A stretch of DNA of 64,000 nt from CAVOXO01 sp963700425 (GCA_963700425.1 CAVOXO010000003.1:186001-250000), one strand, 5' to 3'; positions 1-8,993 are shown, counted from the stretch's first letter. Program-made: numbers and translations. The notes: generated by a model from the letters alone, not told the origin.

Positions 1-153
1 GCGTTCGCCGATCAGTTGCTCGCCGCCTCCCAGGCGTCGATCCAGGAGGCCTTCCGGGGCCCCGAGGGGGCACCCTTCGGGCCGGAACAGCCGGCACCCG
101 CCGCAGCGTCGTCCGCCGATCGCCTGGCCGCGTTCCTCGGACGCACCGTCTGA
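1..153 (+). CDS. C-terminal end of an unidentified protein (5' part outside window)
   Basis: Frame 1 is open from the first base to a TGA at 151-153 and gives the last 50 residues of a protein. The tail is Ala/Pro/Glu-rich and ends in the stretch LAAFLGRTV. The helix-like start with Gln and Ala followed by an FRG motif is faintly like the C-terminal end of crotonase-fold enoyl-CoA hydratases, which would suit the acyl-CoA ligase 20 bases downstream, but this is too short to assign. The small gap to the next gene suggests one operon. Confidence 0.5.
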   Translation, partial: AFADQLLAASQASIQEAFRGPEGAPFGPEQPAPAAASSADRLAAFLGRTV

Positions 154-173
154 GTTCGGAGCCGACCCGGACC

Positions 174-1742
174 ATGAAGGAACTCGTCTACCACCGTCTG
201 CTGCTTCCGACCCTCGAGGTTCGGGCCGACAAGGTGGGGTTCGTCGACCAGGGGTACCAGGGCACGTTCGGCGACCACGGCGACCGGGTCTTCCGGCTGT
301 GCCACGCCCTGCGCAATGAGCTCGGCGTCGGGCCGGACGACCGGTTCGCGGTGATGGCCACCAACAGCCACCAGTACCTCGAGCTGTACCACGCGGCGTT
401 CCTCGGCGCCGGCGTCATCAATCCGCTCAATCTTCGTCTGGCGGGCAGGGAACTCGACTACATCGTGCGCGATTCGGGGAGTCAGGTGGCCTTCGTCGAC
501 CTGATGTTCGCCGATCACTTCGCGCGGGCGATGGCCGAGTCCGACGAGCCCAGCCCCCTACGCCACGTCGTGTTGATCGGTGAGGGCGACGTCGCCCATG
601 ACCTTCTCTACGAGGACCTCGTGGCCGCAGCCGAGCCCGTCGTCCCCGACGAGCCCGAGGAGGACGATGCTGCGGTGCTGATGTACACCGGCGGAACCAC
701 CGGCCTCCCCAAGGGGGTCGTTCTCGACCACCGGGCCGAGATGTTGAACCTCTACCACGTGGGTATGTCGATCGATCTCGAGCTCGACTCGGTGTTCCTC
801 CACCAGACCCCGATGTTCCATGCCGCCTCGATGGGCGGGATCATGGGCACGCCCGCCGCCGGGGGAGTCTCGGTGTTCATGCCGCTGTTCGATCCGGGCG
901 CGGCCATGGACCTCATCGAGACCCACGCGGTGACCCAGACGGTCATGGTCCCGACCATGATCGCCATGATGTTGAACCACCCCGAGTTCCGTGCCGAACG
1001 CCTGGAGTCGCTCGACCTGCTCACCTACGGCGCGTCCCCCATGCCCTCGGCGATCCTCGAGCGCCTCATCGGGCACTATCCCGACCTCGACATCTCCCAG
1101 GGCTACGGAATGACGGAGTGTTCCGCCGTGCTGACATGGCTCGACGCCGACGATCACCGGGCGGGCGGTGAACGCCTGCGTTCGGCCGGTCGCCCGGTTC
1201 CGGGGGTCGTCCTGTCGATCCGGGACGACGAGGGGAACCCGGTGCCGCGGGGCCAGACCGGCGAGGTGTGCGCCAAGGCCGGCAACTTCATGCGCGAGTA
1301 CTGGAACAACCCCGAAGCCACCGACCAGGCCTTCCGGGGCGGTTGGTATCACACCGGCGACGCCGGATTCCTCGATGACGAGAACTACCTGTTCCTCGTC
1401 GACCGGGTGAAGGACATGATCGTCACCGGTGGAGAGAACGTCTACTCGATCGAGGTCGAGAGCGTGCTGTCCCGGCACCCGGCGGTGGAACAGGTGGCGG
1501 TGATCGGCATCCCCCATGACACCTGGGGCGAACAGGTTCACGCCATCGTCGTGATCGTGGAGGGGGCGGAGGTGACCGAGATCGAGATCCAGGAGTTCGC
1601 CCGCGACGAAATCGCCGGGTTCAAGGTGCCCAAATCCGTCGAGTTCCGCACCGATCCGCTGCCCCTGTCGGGGGCCATGAAGGTGCTCAAGCGAGAGCTC
1701 CGTGCCCCCTACTGGGAGGGTCGAGGTCGTGGCGTGAACTGA
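174..1742 (+). CDS. AMP-dependent acyl-CoA synthetase/ligase
   Basis: This 522-residue protein has the full ANL-superfamily signature: the AMP/phosphate loop MYTGGTTGLPKG near residue 170, the A5 motif GYGMTE near residue 310, the hinge block YHTGDAGF followed by DRVKDMIVTGGENV near residues 395-425, and a C-terminal lysine in the SGAMKVLKREL block. It should activate a carboxylic acid as an acyl-adenylate and load it on CoA in the cytoplasm. Length is normal for the family and no frameshift is seen. The substrate cannot be read from sequence; a medium/long-chain fatty acid or an aromatic or alicyclic acid are all possible. It starts 20 bases after the preceding gene and is followed by an SMP-30-type lactonase. 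Confidence 0.9.
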   Translation: MKELVYHRLLLPTLEVRADKVGFVDQGYQGTFGDHGDRVFRLCHALRNELGVGPDDRFAVMATNSHQYLELYHAAFLGAGVINPLNLRLAGRELDYIVRDSGSQVAFVDLMFADHFARAMAESDEPSPLRHVVLIGEGDVAHDLLYEDLVAAAEPVVPDEPEEDDAAVLMYTGGTTGLPKGVVLDHRAEMLNLYHVGMSIDLELDSVFLHQTPMFHAASMGGIMGTPAAGGVSVFMPLFDPGAAMDLIETHAVTQTVMVPTMIAMMLNHPEFRAERLESLDLLTYGASPMPSAILERLIGHYPDLDISQGYGMTECSAVLTWLDADDHRAGGERLRSAGRPVPGVVLSIRDDEGNPVPRGQTGEVCAKAGNFMREYWNNPEATDQAFRGGWYHTGDAGFLDDENYLFLVDRVKDMIVTGGENVYSIEVESVLSRHPAVEQVAVIGIPHDTWGEQVHAIVVIVEGAEVTEIEIQEFARDEIAGFKVPKSVEFRTDPLPLSGAMKVLKRELRAPYWEGRGRGVN

Positions 1743-1848
1743 CCGTTGCCGACCAGCGCTCCTGAGGGTCCGCGCCCGGCTCCGGTGAACCGACCCAGCC
1801 TCCCCCAACCGGTCGACGCTGCCAGGACCCAGGCGTAGGGTGGCGGCC

Positions 1849-2697
1849 ATGGCAACCACATTCGAACGGCTCATCGGTGGTATCGACTTCGGTGAGGGCC
1901 CTCGCTGGCACAACGGCGTGTTGTGGTACTCGGACTTCTACCAGCGGGCCATCTACACGGTGAACATGGTGGGTGAGCGGGCCGCGATCCACATCGATCT
2001 CGACGATCAACCCTCGGGGCTGGGCTGGTTGCCCGACGGATCGCTGATCTTCGTGGCGATGCTCACCAGGAAGGTGATGCGGGTGGTCGGCGGGGAGATC
2101 GTCGAGCACGCCGATCTCTCGGCGTTGGCCACGGGGAGCTGCAACGACATGGTGGTCGACGCTTCGGGCAACGCCTATGTCGGCAACTTCGGTTTCGATC
2201 TCGACGCGGGCGAGGAGTTCGTCCCCGCAGATCTGGCACTGGTTCGCCCCGACGGCACCGTGTCGGTCGCCGCCGACACGATGGCGTTTCCCAACGGCTC
2301 GGTCATCACGCCCGACGGTGGGACCCTCATCGTCGGCGAGACGTTCGGTGGCGGGTACACGGCATTCACCATCGGCGACGACGGAACCCTGAGCGGGCGC
2401 CGGCGGTGGGCCGAGACGCCCGGTATGGCCCCTGACGGATGCACCCTCGATGCCGAGGGTGGTATCTGGTTCGCGGATGCCATCGGATCCCAGGTGGTTC
2501 GGGTGCTGGAAGGCGGGGAGATCACCGATCGTCTGGACCTACCGATGAACACCTACGCCACGACGCTGGGGGGCGACGACGGCAGGACGCTGTTCGTGCT
2601 GTGCGCTCCCGACTCGAGCAGTTCGGTCGTGGCGGGCAAGGCCGGCGGCGTGATCTTCACGACCTCCGTCGACGTCGCCCACGCTGGTCGACCCTGA
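1849..2697 (+). CDS. SMP-30/gluconolactonase-family protein
   Basis: A 282-residue six-bladed beta-propeller of the SMP-30/gluconolaconase/LRE-like family. Visible hallmarks are EGPRW near residue 17 (the Glu is a metal ligand in the family), SCNDMVVD with the conserved Asn near residue 95, NGSVITPDG near 150 and APDGCTLDAEGGIWFAD near 195, where Asp is the family catalytic/metal residue. Such enzymes hydrolyse sugar lactones or related esters using a divalent metal. I prefer the ATG at 1849 over the GTG at 1840 because AGGGTGG lies at a suitable distance. It sits about 100 bases behind the acyl-CoA ligase; a functional link is not evident. Substrate unknown. Confidence 0.85.
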   Translation: MATTFERLIGGIDFGEGPRWHNGVLWYSDFYQRAIYTVNMVGERAAIHIDLDDQPSGLGWLPDGSLIFVAMLTRKVMRVVGGEIVEHADLSALATGSCNDMVVDASGNAYVGNFGFDLDAGEEFVPADLALVRPDGTVSVAADTMAFPNGSVITPDGGTLIVGETFGGGYTAFTIGDDGTLSGRRRWAETPGMAPDGCTLDAEGGIWFADAIGSQVVRVLEGGEITDRLDLPMNTYATTLGGDDGRTLFVLCAPDSSSSVVAGKAGGVIFTTSVDVAHAGRP

Positions 2698-2761
2698 CCG
2701 TTCGGGCTCGTCGCCGGTGACCCGATCGGCGTCAACGCCCGTCCCGGCTCGGAGCGATCGC

Positions 2762-3364
2762 TCATCCTCCGGCGGTGACCACCTCCGCATCGCGGTCGGC
2801 GGCGCGGGGCGACGGTCGTGATCGGGGTTGGCGGGGTGGCTTCCGCTTGGCCAGCACCAGGACGAGGGTGAGGAAGGCGACGACGTTCACCGACGCCAAC
2901 ATGGCGATGCGGAAGGCCGCATTCTCGACGTCGGCTCCGGCCTGCAGGCCGTGGAGCGTGGCGAACACGTACAGACCGAAGCTGGAACGGTGGACGTGTC
3001 GCCACAGCGAGCGGGGCAGCTTCTTCATCGCCAGCGACGTGAGCTCCACCGCCACGAGGAGGTAGAACGCGATCACGCCCCACGCGACTGCGGTCGGGCG
3101 CCACTCCGAAGCCCACGGGACGAGGACCTCGCTCCAACCGAAGCTGACATAGCTGTCGCCGACCAGCCCTGCCACGTGCACGAGGGTGAAGATGACCGAG
3201 AACCCCCCGAGGAAGCGGTGGAGGTCCAGCAGCCACGCCGGTTGGCTGGCCCTGGCGACGGCCTTGGTCGAGATGAACAGGCCCCAGCAGACCGACAGGG
3301 TCACCAGGGCCCAGGCGACGATGCCGCCCGACCGTGCCACGAACCACCAGACCTGGGGGTTCAC
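2762..3364 (-). CDS. Ferric-reductase-like (FRD/YedZ-type) heme membrane protein
   Basis: A 200-residue membrane protein with about five to six hydrophobic segments and a basic C-terminal tail. Two histidine pairs with 13-14 residue spacing are visible: LHRF...LVH near residues 43-58 and HVHRSS...TLH near residues 120-136. That arrangement is what ferric-reductase-like transmembrane domains (YedZ/MsrQ, NOX-like) use to hold two b-hemes across the membrane. No cytoplasmic FAD/NAD domain is attached, so electrons must come from a partner. The GTG start at 3364 overlaps the TGA of the upstream apbE by four bases (GTGA), which argues for this start and for translational coupling. A heme membrane protein beside an FMN transferase suggests trans-membrane electron transfer to an extracytoplasmic flavoprotein; that is inference. 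Confidence 0.8.
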   Translation of the reverse strand: MNPQVWWFVARSGGIVAWALVTLSVCWGLFISTKAVARASQPAWLLDLHRFLGGFSVIFTLVHVAGLVGDSYVSFGWSEVLVPWASEWRPTAVAWGVIAFYLLVAVELTSLAMKKLPRSLWRHVHRSSFGLYVFATLHGLQAGADVENAAFRIAMLASVNVVAFLTLVLVLAKRKPPRQPRSRPSPRAADRDAEVVTAGG

Positions 3365-4258
3365 GCGGCCACACCTTGTGCGGCGATGACGCGGCCGTCG
3401 ACGGTGACGGCGACTCCCGGGGTCTCCAACCGGTCGAGCGTGTCGAGCAGGCAGGCCGATCCGCCGATCAGCGCGGTCTTCGAGACCACCTCCGACCACC
3501 ACGCCTCCGAACCCGACGCGGTCACGGCCACGAGATCGGTGTCGGCGGGTTCGCCGGTGTCGGGGTCCAGGAGGTGGTGAGCATCGCCGTCGTCGGTGTG
3601 CCACCGTCGACGCAGGATGCTGCTCGTCGTCACCGCCCCCCCGCCCATCGTGAATCGGGCGAGATCGGTGGCGGTGTCGAACGGGTGCTCCACGTCGACC
3701 AGCCACTCCGGCCCGTGCCAGGGATCACCCCCGACCCGTAGGTCGCCGCCGAGTTCGACCATCACCGTGGTGGCTCCCCGAGCGATGAGGGAGTCGTGGG
3801 CGAGATCCGCGGCCAGGCCCTTTCCGATTCCTCCGGGGTCGAAGTGGCAATGGCGGGGGAGCCTGACGCCTCGCACCTCGGCGAACAGGGCGATGGGATC
3901 GGGGGACGCCGGCGATCTTCCCCCGACCCGGGTCGGGCCGACGCCCCGGTCCCAGGGCCGGTCGTAGCCGAGGTCGCTGAGTTGGGTGGCCATGAGCGGA
4001 TTGAAGCGTCCTCGGGTCAGGGCCCGGGCCCGCTCGGCGAGTTCGACGAGCCGGAACGTGGGTTCGCTCACCACACACAGTGCGCCGGCTGCGCGATTGA
4101 CGCGGCTGATCTCGCTGTCGGGGAGGAAGCGACTCCAACGGGATTCGAGAGCCGAGATGAGATCCCGGGCCGCCGCCACGATGCCGGCGTCGGCGCGGGC
4201 GACGATCCGGCAGTCGCTGCCCATCGGCGCGGAACCGGAGCTCGGACAGCTCAGCCAC
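3361..4258 (-). CDS. apbE: FAD:protein FMN transferase ApbE (one frameshift near the start)
   Basis: ApbE attaches FMN covalently to Ser/Thr of exported flavoproteins. Conserved blocks are present: FDPGGIGKGLAAD near residue 140, VELGGDLRVGG (substrate/Mg site), TTSSILRRRW, and HLLDPDTGEPAD near the C-terminus. The frame from the ATG at 4224 is intact, but the expected N-terminus (ELRFRA directly before MGSDC) is found one frame over, starting at a GTG at 4258 that overlaps the stop of the upstream gene (TGA 4253-4251). One surplus base near 4225 explains both facts, so I take 4258 as the real start. The end overlaps the next gene by four bases. No FMN_bind-domain substrate is recognisable in the window, which is unusual for an apbE locus. 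Confidence 0.88.
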
Positions 4259-4984
4259 TGGCGCCGCTTCTCGGTGGGGCCGGCGCGGCGGTCGGTGCGG
4301 GTGCAGGGGGTGGGGGAGACGCGGCGGGAGCCGGGGTGGGCGCCGGCGTGGGAGTGGGCGTGGCTGCGGTCGGCGCCGGTGCGGCGGGCCGGGGTTGTCC
4401 TGCTGCGCCGGTGGGCGGGGTGGGGGAGGGTGAGGTCGACCCGCCCTGTGCCGCGACGGGGGTGCCGAGCGAACCCGACGGCGACGGTCCCGACGTGGCG
4501 ACGGGGGCGGCGGACGAACCGGGGGCGGGGGCGCCGAGTCCGGCTGCGGCGAGGAACGCCGCCTCGTCGGCGCTCATCGCGCCCGGGGCCACGAGTCCGG
4601 CGGCCTCGGGCGTCAGCCCCGCGGCGGCCAGGAAGGCCGCCTCATCCGCGCTGAGCGCGGCTGCCGGGTCCGTCGTGATCGGCGAACCGGCGGCGTCGAC
4701 GGGCACGTAGCGGGGGACGACCTCGACGATCACCTCGGGTGGGGTCGGCACGACAGCGCCACCTGCTGGCTCGGCGGACGCCTCATCGATCGCTCCGTCG
4801 TTGCCGCCTCCGGCGTCGCTCTCCGCGCTCGCGGTGAGCGGTCCCATCGCCGCGATCATCGCCCCGAACGAGACGGCGGAGGCGACGCCGGCCACGACTC
4901 GGGCCCGAGACGCGGCGTGGCTCGTCTTCTCCGGTTCGCGGCCGCGCGGGCCGGGGCTGTCCGGTCAGCTGTCGGTCGTTCCAT
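4251..4984 (-). CDS. Ala/Pro-rich anchored protein with duplicated SADEAAFLAAAGL motif
   Basis: I do not recognise this family. The readable frame (from 4895) has a hydrophobic segment (VASAVSFGAMIAAMGPL) that would act as signal or anchor, a short acidic region, a central part in which SADEAAFLAAAGL occurs twice about 25 residues apart, and a low-complexity Pro/Ala/Thr tail of about 80 residues. The likely start is the ATG at 4984, because it overlaps the stop of the upstream gene as TGATG; one indel between about 4935 and 4980 then joins its frame to the main one. The end overlaps the apbE start. Position within an ApbE operon suggests an extracytoplasmic structural or redox partner, but no cofactor motif is visible. 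Confidence 0.6.
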
Positions 4985-5755
4985 CAGTGCTCCTCCTCGG
5001 CGATGATCCGACCGTTGCGGATCGACACGTTCAGCTTCGCCTCACCTTCCGCTCCGCCCGTCCGGCGGAACTTGACCTCGACCTCGGTGGGTCGGTTCTT
5101 CTCGACCATGTACGACCAACCCGGAGGCCAGCGACGCCGACCAGAATTCGAGCGACGTCCCGTTGTGGACGGCGACGACGACGTTCCCCACATCGCGAAC
5201 GGGGAACGTCCGGTACTCGGTCGAGGTGGCCGCAGTGGCCGGCACAGTCGGGGCGGGGGTCTGGATCGTCGGTGCGGGCGAAGCGGTGGCCGGCGCGCGC
5301 GGCGGTCGGTGGTGCTGCGGGCATCGAGGGGGTCGGGGCCGAACCGCTGGACGGCGCCGCCGATGTCGGCCGGGCGCCCGACCGACGGCGACCGTGCCGA
5401 GGTGGTCGACGGGTCCGAACGAGGCGCCGCCCGGTGCCGCGGTGGGCCACCCCGGCGATGCGACCGCCGCGGGGTCGGTGGGTGTTCCGGTCCCGTCGAG
5501 ATCCGCCGCCGACGGAGTAGGCGCGCCGGAGGGGTCGCCGACCTGCCCGTCACCGGACGGACCCGAATACAGGGGGATGTCGACCACGGTCGTCACCGTG
5601 ATGGGGTGCGAGGACTCCGTCGGAGCGGCGATGGCCGACTCGGTCGGTGACTGCTCGGTGGCGCCGCTGGCCAGAACGCCGAAGTTGAGAGCTGCCGCGG
5701 CAACCACGACGGCCGATGCCAGCAATCCGGTTCGGAGGTTCTTCGAGAGCGGCAT
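4984..5755 (-). CDS. Secreted/anchored protein sharing a C-terminal domain with the anti-sigma-like protein (frameshifted)
   Basis: The N-terminus (MPLSKNLRTGLLASA then VVVAAAALNFGVLASG) is a signal peptide or single anchor, followed by a Ser/Pro/Thr/Ala-rich linker and a compact C-terminal domain. The frame changes near 5390, near 5260 and near 5125, so the protein is read in pieces: start to about 5390, a P/A/S-rich piece, then EYRTFPVRDVGNVVVAV...SLASG, and finally VEVKFRRTGGAEGEAKL...RIIAEEEH. The last about 70 residues align with the last 70 of the anti-sigma-like protein at 5843-6650. Net length is near 257 codons. A core SGAT occurs just after the hydrophobic segment, but without the Asp-Gly that precedes it in known ApbE target motifs. 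Confidence 0.6.
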
Positions 5756-5842
5756 GGGGAAAGCCCTCCTTCATCCACTTGTCACGTCGCCGCTCCCCCG
5801 GGAGGTTTGGTTCCGCTCCGTCACATCGGGTCGGCGATCGGA

Positions 5843-6650
5843 TCATTCCTCGTCGACATCGGTGTCGAGCCGTCCGTCGTCGATTTCTGCCTTCAGCTCG
5901 CAGTGGCCGGTGGGCGCCTCGAATCCGACCTCGACCTTCTCGGGGCCGGCGCTCTTGACGTCGACGGCGTATCGGGGTCCGGCGTCGGTGGAGATCAGGG
6001 TGACGTTCGACCCCTCGACGCGGAACGTGATCGAACCGCACGAACTCGACAGGGTCCGCGCAGTGGCCCAGGGGGCCGTGGTCATCGTGGTGGTGGGCGC
6101 GGGGTCGGGACCGGCCGGCACCGGCGGCCCCGAGGCGGGTAGCCGGCGCGACAGTCGGTCCGGCGGTGGCGGGCGCAACGGTGGGGGCGGGCCCCGGCGC
6201 GTCGTCGGGCACGGCGTCGGATCCGGCTGCGGGCGGGTCGGCGGTTCGGCCCCGGGGAGGGACGTCGGCGTCGACGAGTGCCCCGCTCGGCGGTTCGTCG
6301 GGCGTGGCGTCGGTGTTCGACGCCCCGGCGGAGTTCGGGACTCCGGTCGGGATCGACGGCGGTACCGACGATCCTTCAGGCGAGCGATCCGGACGGGTGG
6401 CCGGATCGATCCGGCCGGGGTCGCGAACGATTCCCGGCGCCGATCGGCCCCCTCCGCCGCTCAGCGCCACTGCGGTGCCGGTGATGCCGAGGAGCAGGAG
6501 GACGGTGGTCGATCCGGTGGTGAGCGCTCGTCGCCGTCGCCGGGCCCGCCGCATTCGGGGCTGCAGAGCGCCGGCCGTGTCCTCGGCATGCTGCGTCGGA
6601 GCGAACGCGTCGCGTGCCATGGCACGGATCTGGTCGTCGATGTCGTTCAT
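5843..6650 (-). CDS. Putative membrane anti-sigma factor for the adjacent ECF sigma factor (one frameshift)
   Basis: The ATG at 6650 overlaps the sigma-factor stop by four bases (ATGA), the usual layout of a sigma/anti-sigma pair. The protein starts with a short polar region (MNDIDDQIRAMARDAFAP), a basic stretch, one transmembrane helix (STTVLLLLGITGTAVALSG, residues about 47-65), then a Pro/Ala/Asp-rich extracytoplasmic linker. A frameshift at about 6120-6140 moves the reading into the frame ending at 5843, which carries a beta-rich domain with FRVEGSNVTLI, PRYAVDVKSAGPEKVEV and LKAEIDDGRL. No zinc-binding HxxxCxxC motif is present, so it is not a ZAS-type anti-sigma. The role is inferred from position and topology: hold the sigma factor until an outside signal is sensed by the C-terminal domain. 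Confidence 0.65.
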
Positions 6651-7237
6651 GGCTCGACACCGGGGTCGTCGATGAGGGCCCTGAGTTCGTTCCGGGCCTT
6701 GTTGAGGTGGAACCTGACCGCTCCTGCGGAGATCCGCAAGGTCGAGGCGACGTCGCTGACCGCCATGTCATCGAGATAGAACAGCGCGGCCACCGCTCGT
6801 TGACGCGGGGTGAGGCGTCGGAAGAGGGCGACCACGTCGTGGGTCGCGACGACGTCGTCGAAGGCCGGTTCGGTGACGGCCTGGTCGGCTCGGGTCGTTC
6901 GGTCCTCCCGCTGCCGGCGGCGGTCGTCTGAGCGACGGAGATCCCTGCTGCGGTTGATCGCGACGCGGACCACCCAGGCAGCCGGCCGTTCGTAGCGACT
7001 GATGCGTCCCCACCTGGCGTATGCCCGAACGAAGGCATCCTGCACCGCGTCACAGGCCATCTCCGGGTCGGAGCACACGGCCGTAACCGTGCGGACCAGG
7101 CGGTCGTAGTTCGCGTCGAAGAAGGCGTCGAAGTCGTGGCTGTCGGGAGCGAGGGTGACGGCCACGTGGGTGTCGGCTCTGGTGATGTGCCCCAGACCGG
7201 GCGCCAACTCGGCTGAGGAGATCGACATCGCCTTCAT
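6647..7237 (-). CDS. RNA polymerase ECF-family (sigma-70 region 2/4) sigma factor
   Basis: A 196-residue sigma factor. Region 2 runs from FDAFFDANYDRLVRTV (residue about 36) through DAVQDAFVRAYARW to RPAAWVVRVAINRSRD; region 4 has LTPRQRAVAALFYLDDM followed by the helix-turn-helix ISAGAVRFHLNKARNELR. It has only regions 2 and 4, as expected for ECF factors; the linker between them is rich in Arg/Asp. Start candidates are ATG 7237 and ATG 7228; the longer ORF running up to 7387 overlaps the divergent gene and is not used. It heads the minus-strand operon that ends with apbE and the heme membrane protein and probably drives that operon, perhaps autoregulated. Confidence 0.9.
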   Translation of the reverse strand: MKAMSISSAELAPGLGHITRADTHVAVTLAPDSHDFDAFFDANYDRLVRTVTAVCSDPEMACDAVQDAFVRAYARWGRISRYERPAAWVVRVAINRSRDLRRSDDRRRQREDRTTRADQAVTEPAFDDVVATHDVVALFRRLTPRQRAVAALFYLDDMAVSDVASTLRISAGAVRFHLNKARNELRALIDDPGVEP

Positions 7238-7284
7238 ATCGGCCGAGATCGTCTCCGACCTGAGTCGAACGACCCATCGAGTCG

Positions 7285-7347
7285 GCCGACCGCTGCTCGA
7301 CAACCTGACCGGTCGGCAGCGAGACGGTATGTTCGACAACCGACCGA
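7285..7347. promoter_or_regulatory. Inverted and direct repeats in a divergent promoter region
   Basis: Between the sigma-factor gene and the acyl-CoA ligase gene lies a perfect 8-bp inverted repeat, GCCGACCG at 7285-7292 and CGGTCGGC at 7310-7317. A near-direct repeat of TCGACAACC(T)GACCG occurs at 7297-7311 and 7333-7346. The arrangement could be an operator for one or both divergent genes. No regulator gene for it is identified. Confidence 0.35.
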
Positions 7348-7365
7348 CAAGGGGGATCAGCGACA

Positions 7366-8990
7366 ATGTCGATGCCGAACGACCCACAGCCGACGCTCGA
7401 CGCCGCGACCGTCGCCCGCTACCAGTTCCACGGGCAGGATGTCGCCTGGCTCATCGACCACTGGGCCGACCCATCGCGACGACCACCCGTTCCTGGTCTG
7501 GGAACCCAAGGAGGGCGGGCCGCGCACGTGGACCTACGGGGAGTTCGCGAACGCAACCCGCGAGGTCGCCGGCGGTCTCGCCCAGCGCGGGCGTCGGGGT
7601 CGGCGACACCGTCCTGATCCATGCCGAGCAACTGCCCCGAGGCGGTCATCGCCTGGTACGCGGTGGCGCGGCTGGGCGGCATCGCGGTGACCACCAACAC
7701 GCGCAGCGTCGCGGCCGAGCTCGACTACTTCATCACCCATTCCGGCGCCGTCGGAGCCATCACCCAGCCGAAGTTCGCGTCGGTGGTGAACGAAGCCGGA
7801 CCCGGACCTGGCGTGGATCGTCGTGACCGACGACAACTCGGGGGAGCCGGCGTCCGATGTCGAGGCCGCTCACGGCTTCGATCCCTTCGAGCACACTGCA
7901 CGGCGATCCCGAGGCGGTCCCCACTCTCGAGCCGGATCCCCTCCGTCCCGTGGGGATCCTCTTCACGTCCGGCACGACCTCGAAGCCCAAGGCCGTGGTC
8001 CACACCCACGGCAACGTTCTGTGGGCCGCCAAGGTCAACCCCGCCAACATCGACTTCCGAGCCGACGACGTCTATCTCGCCTACCTGCCGTTCTTCCACG
8101 TCAACACCCAGGGTTGGGCCATCTGGACGGTTCTCGGCGCCGGCGGCACCGTCGTGCTGCAACCGAGATTCTCCGCCAGCCGTTTCTGGGAGGTCATCGC
8201 CGCCCACCGCGTGACCCACATCTCGCTCATCCCGTTCGTCTTCAAGGCCATCGGTGCCGACCCGATCCCCGATCACACCGTGAGGGTGGGTGTCTTCGGG
8301 CTCATCATGCCGATGCTCGACGACTGGTTGAAGATGCGCGTGATCGCCGCCTACGGAATGACCGAACTGGTCGGGCACTGCATCCGATCCAGCCCCTACG
8401 AGCGGTATCCCGACATGGCCATGGGCAAGGTGGCCCCGGGCTACGAGATGATGATCGTGAACCACGAGACGGGACGTCCCGCCGAGGTGGGCGAGATGGG
8501 TGAGCTGTGGATCAGGGGGGTGCGTGGCATCTCGGTGTTCCTCGAGTACCTCGGCAATCCCGAGGCCAACGCCAAGATGTTCACCGACGACGGGTGGTGT
8601 CGAACCGGTGACGTGGTCCGGCTGGAGGCCGACGGAAACATCTTCTACTGCGACCGCGACAAGGACGCCCTCAAGGTGGGTGGCGAGAACGTCTCGGCCC
8701 GCGAGGTCGAGGACGTCTGCCGCACCGTTGCGGGAATCGACGACATCGCGGTCGTGGCCAAGGCACACGCCATGTTGGACATGGTCCCGGTCGCATTCGT
8801 CATCCGCAACGCCTTCGCGGAACCCGAGGACGACATGGCCGACGCCATCATCGAGGCGTGTCGCGGTTCCCTGGCCGATTTCAAGGTCCCTCGCGCGGTG
8901 TACTTCCTCGACGAGTTCCCGACCGCCGAGTTGGGCAAGATCTCGAAGAAGGACCTGAGGGAGCTGGCCGACACCTACCCCGAGGTCTGA
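7366..8990 (+). CDS. Acyl-CoA synthetase, CaiC-like (several frameshifts in the 5' third)
   Basis: Starting at ATG 7366 (AAGGGGG 11 bases upstream) the reading shifts near 7470, 7585, 7630, 7800 and 7893, then stays open from there to 8990. Reassembled pieces read HPFLVWEPKEGG, WTYGEFANATREVAGGL, VGVGDTVLIHAE, CPEAVIAWYAVARLGG and VVTDDNSGEP, a normal ANL N-terminal domain. The intact part has GILFTSGTTSKPKAVV (phosphate loop), AYGMTELVGH (A5), CRTGDVVRLEADGN, DALKVGGENV and a final ELGKISKKDLRE with the catalytic Lys. The best general match is the crotonobetaine/carnitine-CoA ligase-like branch. About 540 residues when repaired, normal length. It is more likely damaged by sequencing than a pseudogene, since every shift is one base and motifs are intact. 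Confidence 0.82.
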
Positions 8991-8993
8991 TCG

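Noticed and set aside
558..1913. A 451-residue minus-strand open frame opposite the acyl-CoA ligase
   Set aside because: It is Gly/Asp/His-rich with no motif and mirrors the codon bias of the real gene; typical antisense shadow in GC-rich DNA.
5650..5720. SGAT just after the hydrophobic segment as an ApbE flavinylation site
   Set aside because: The Asp/Asn-Gly that precedes the Ser in known targets is missing and the site is at the likely signal-peptide end; mentioned only as a weak hint.
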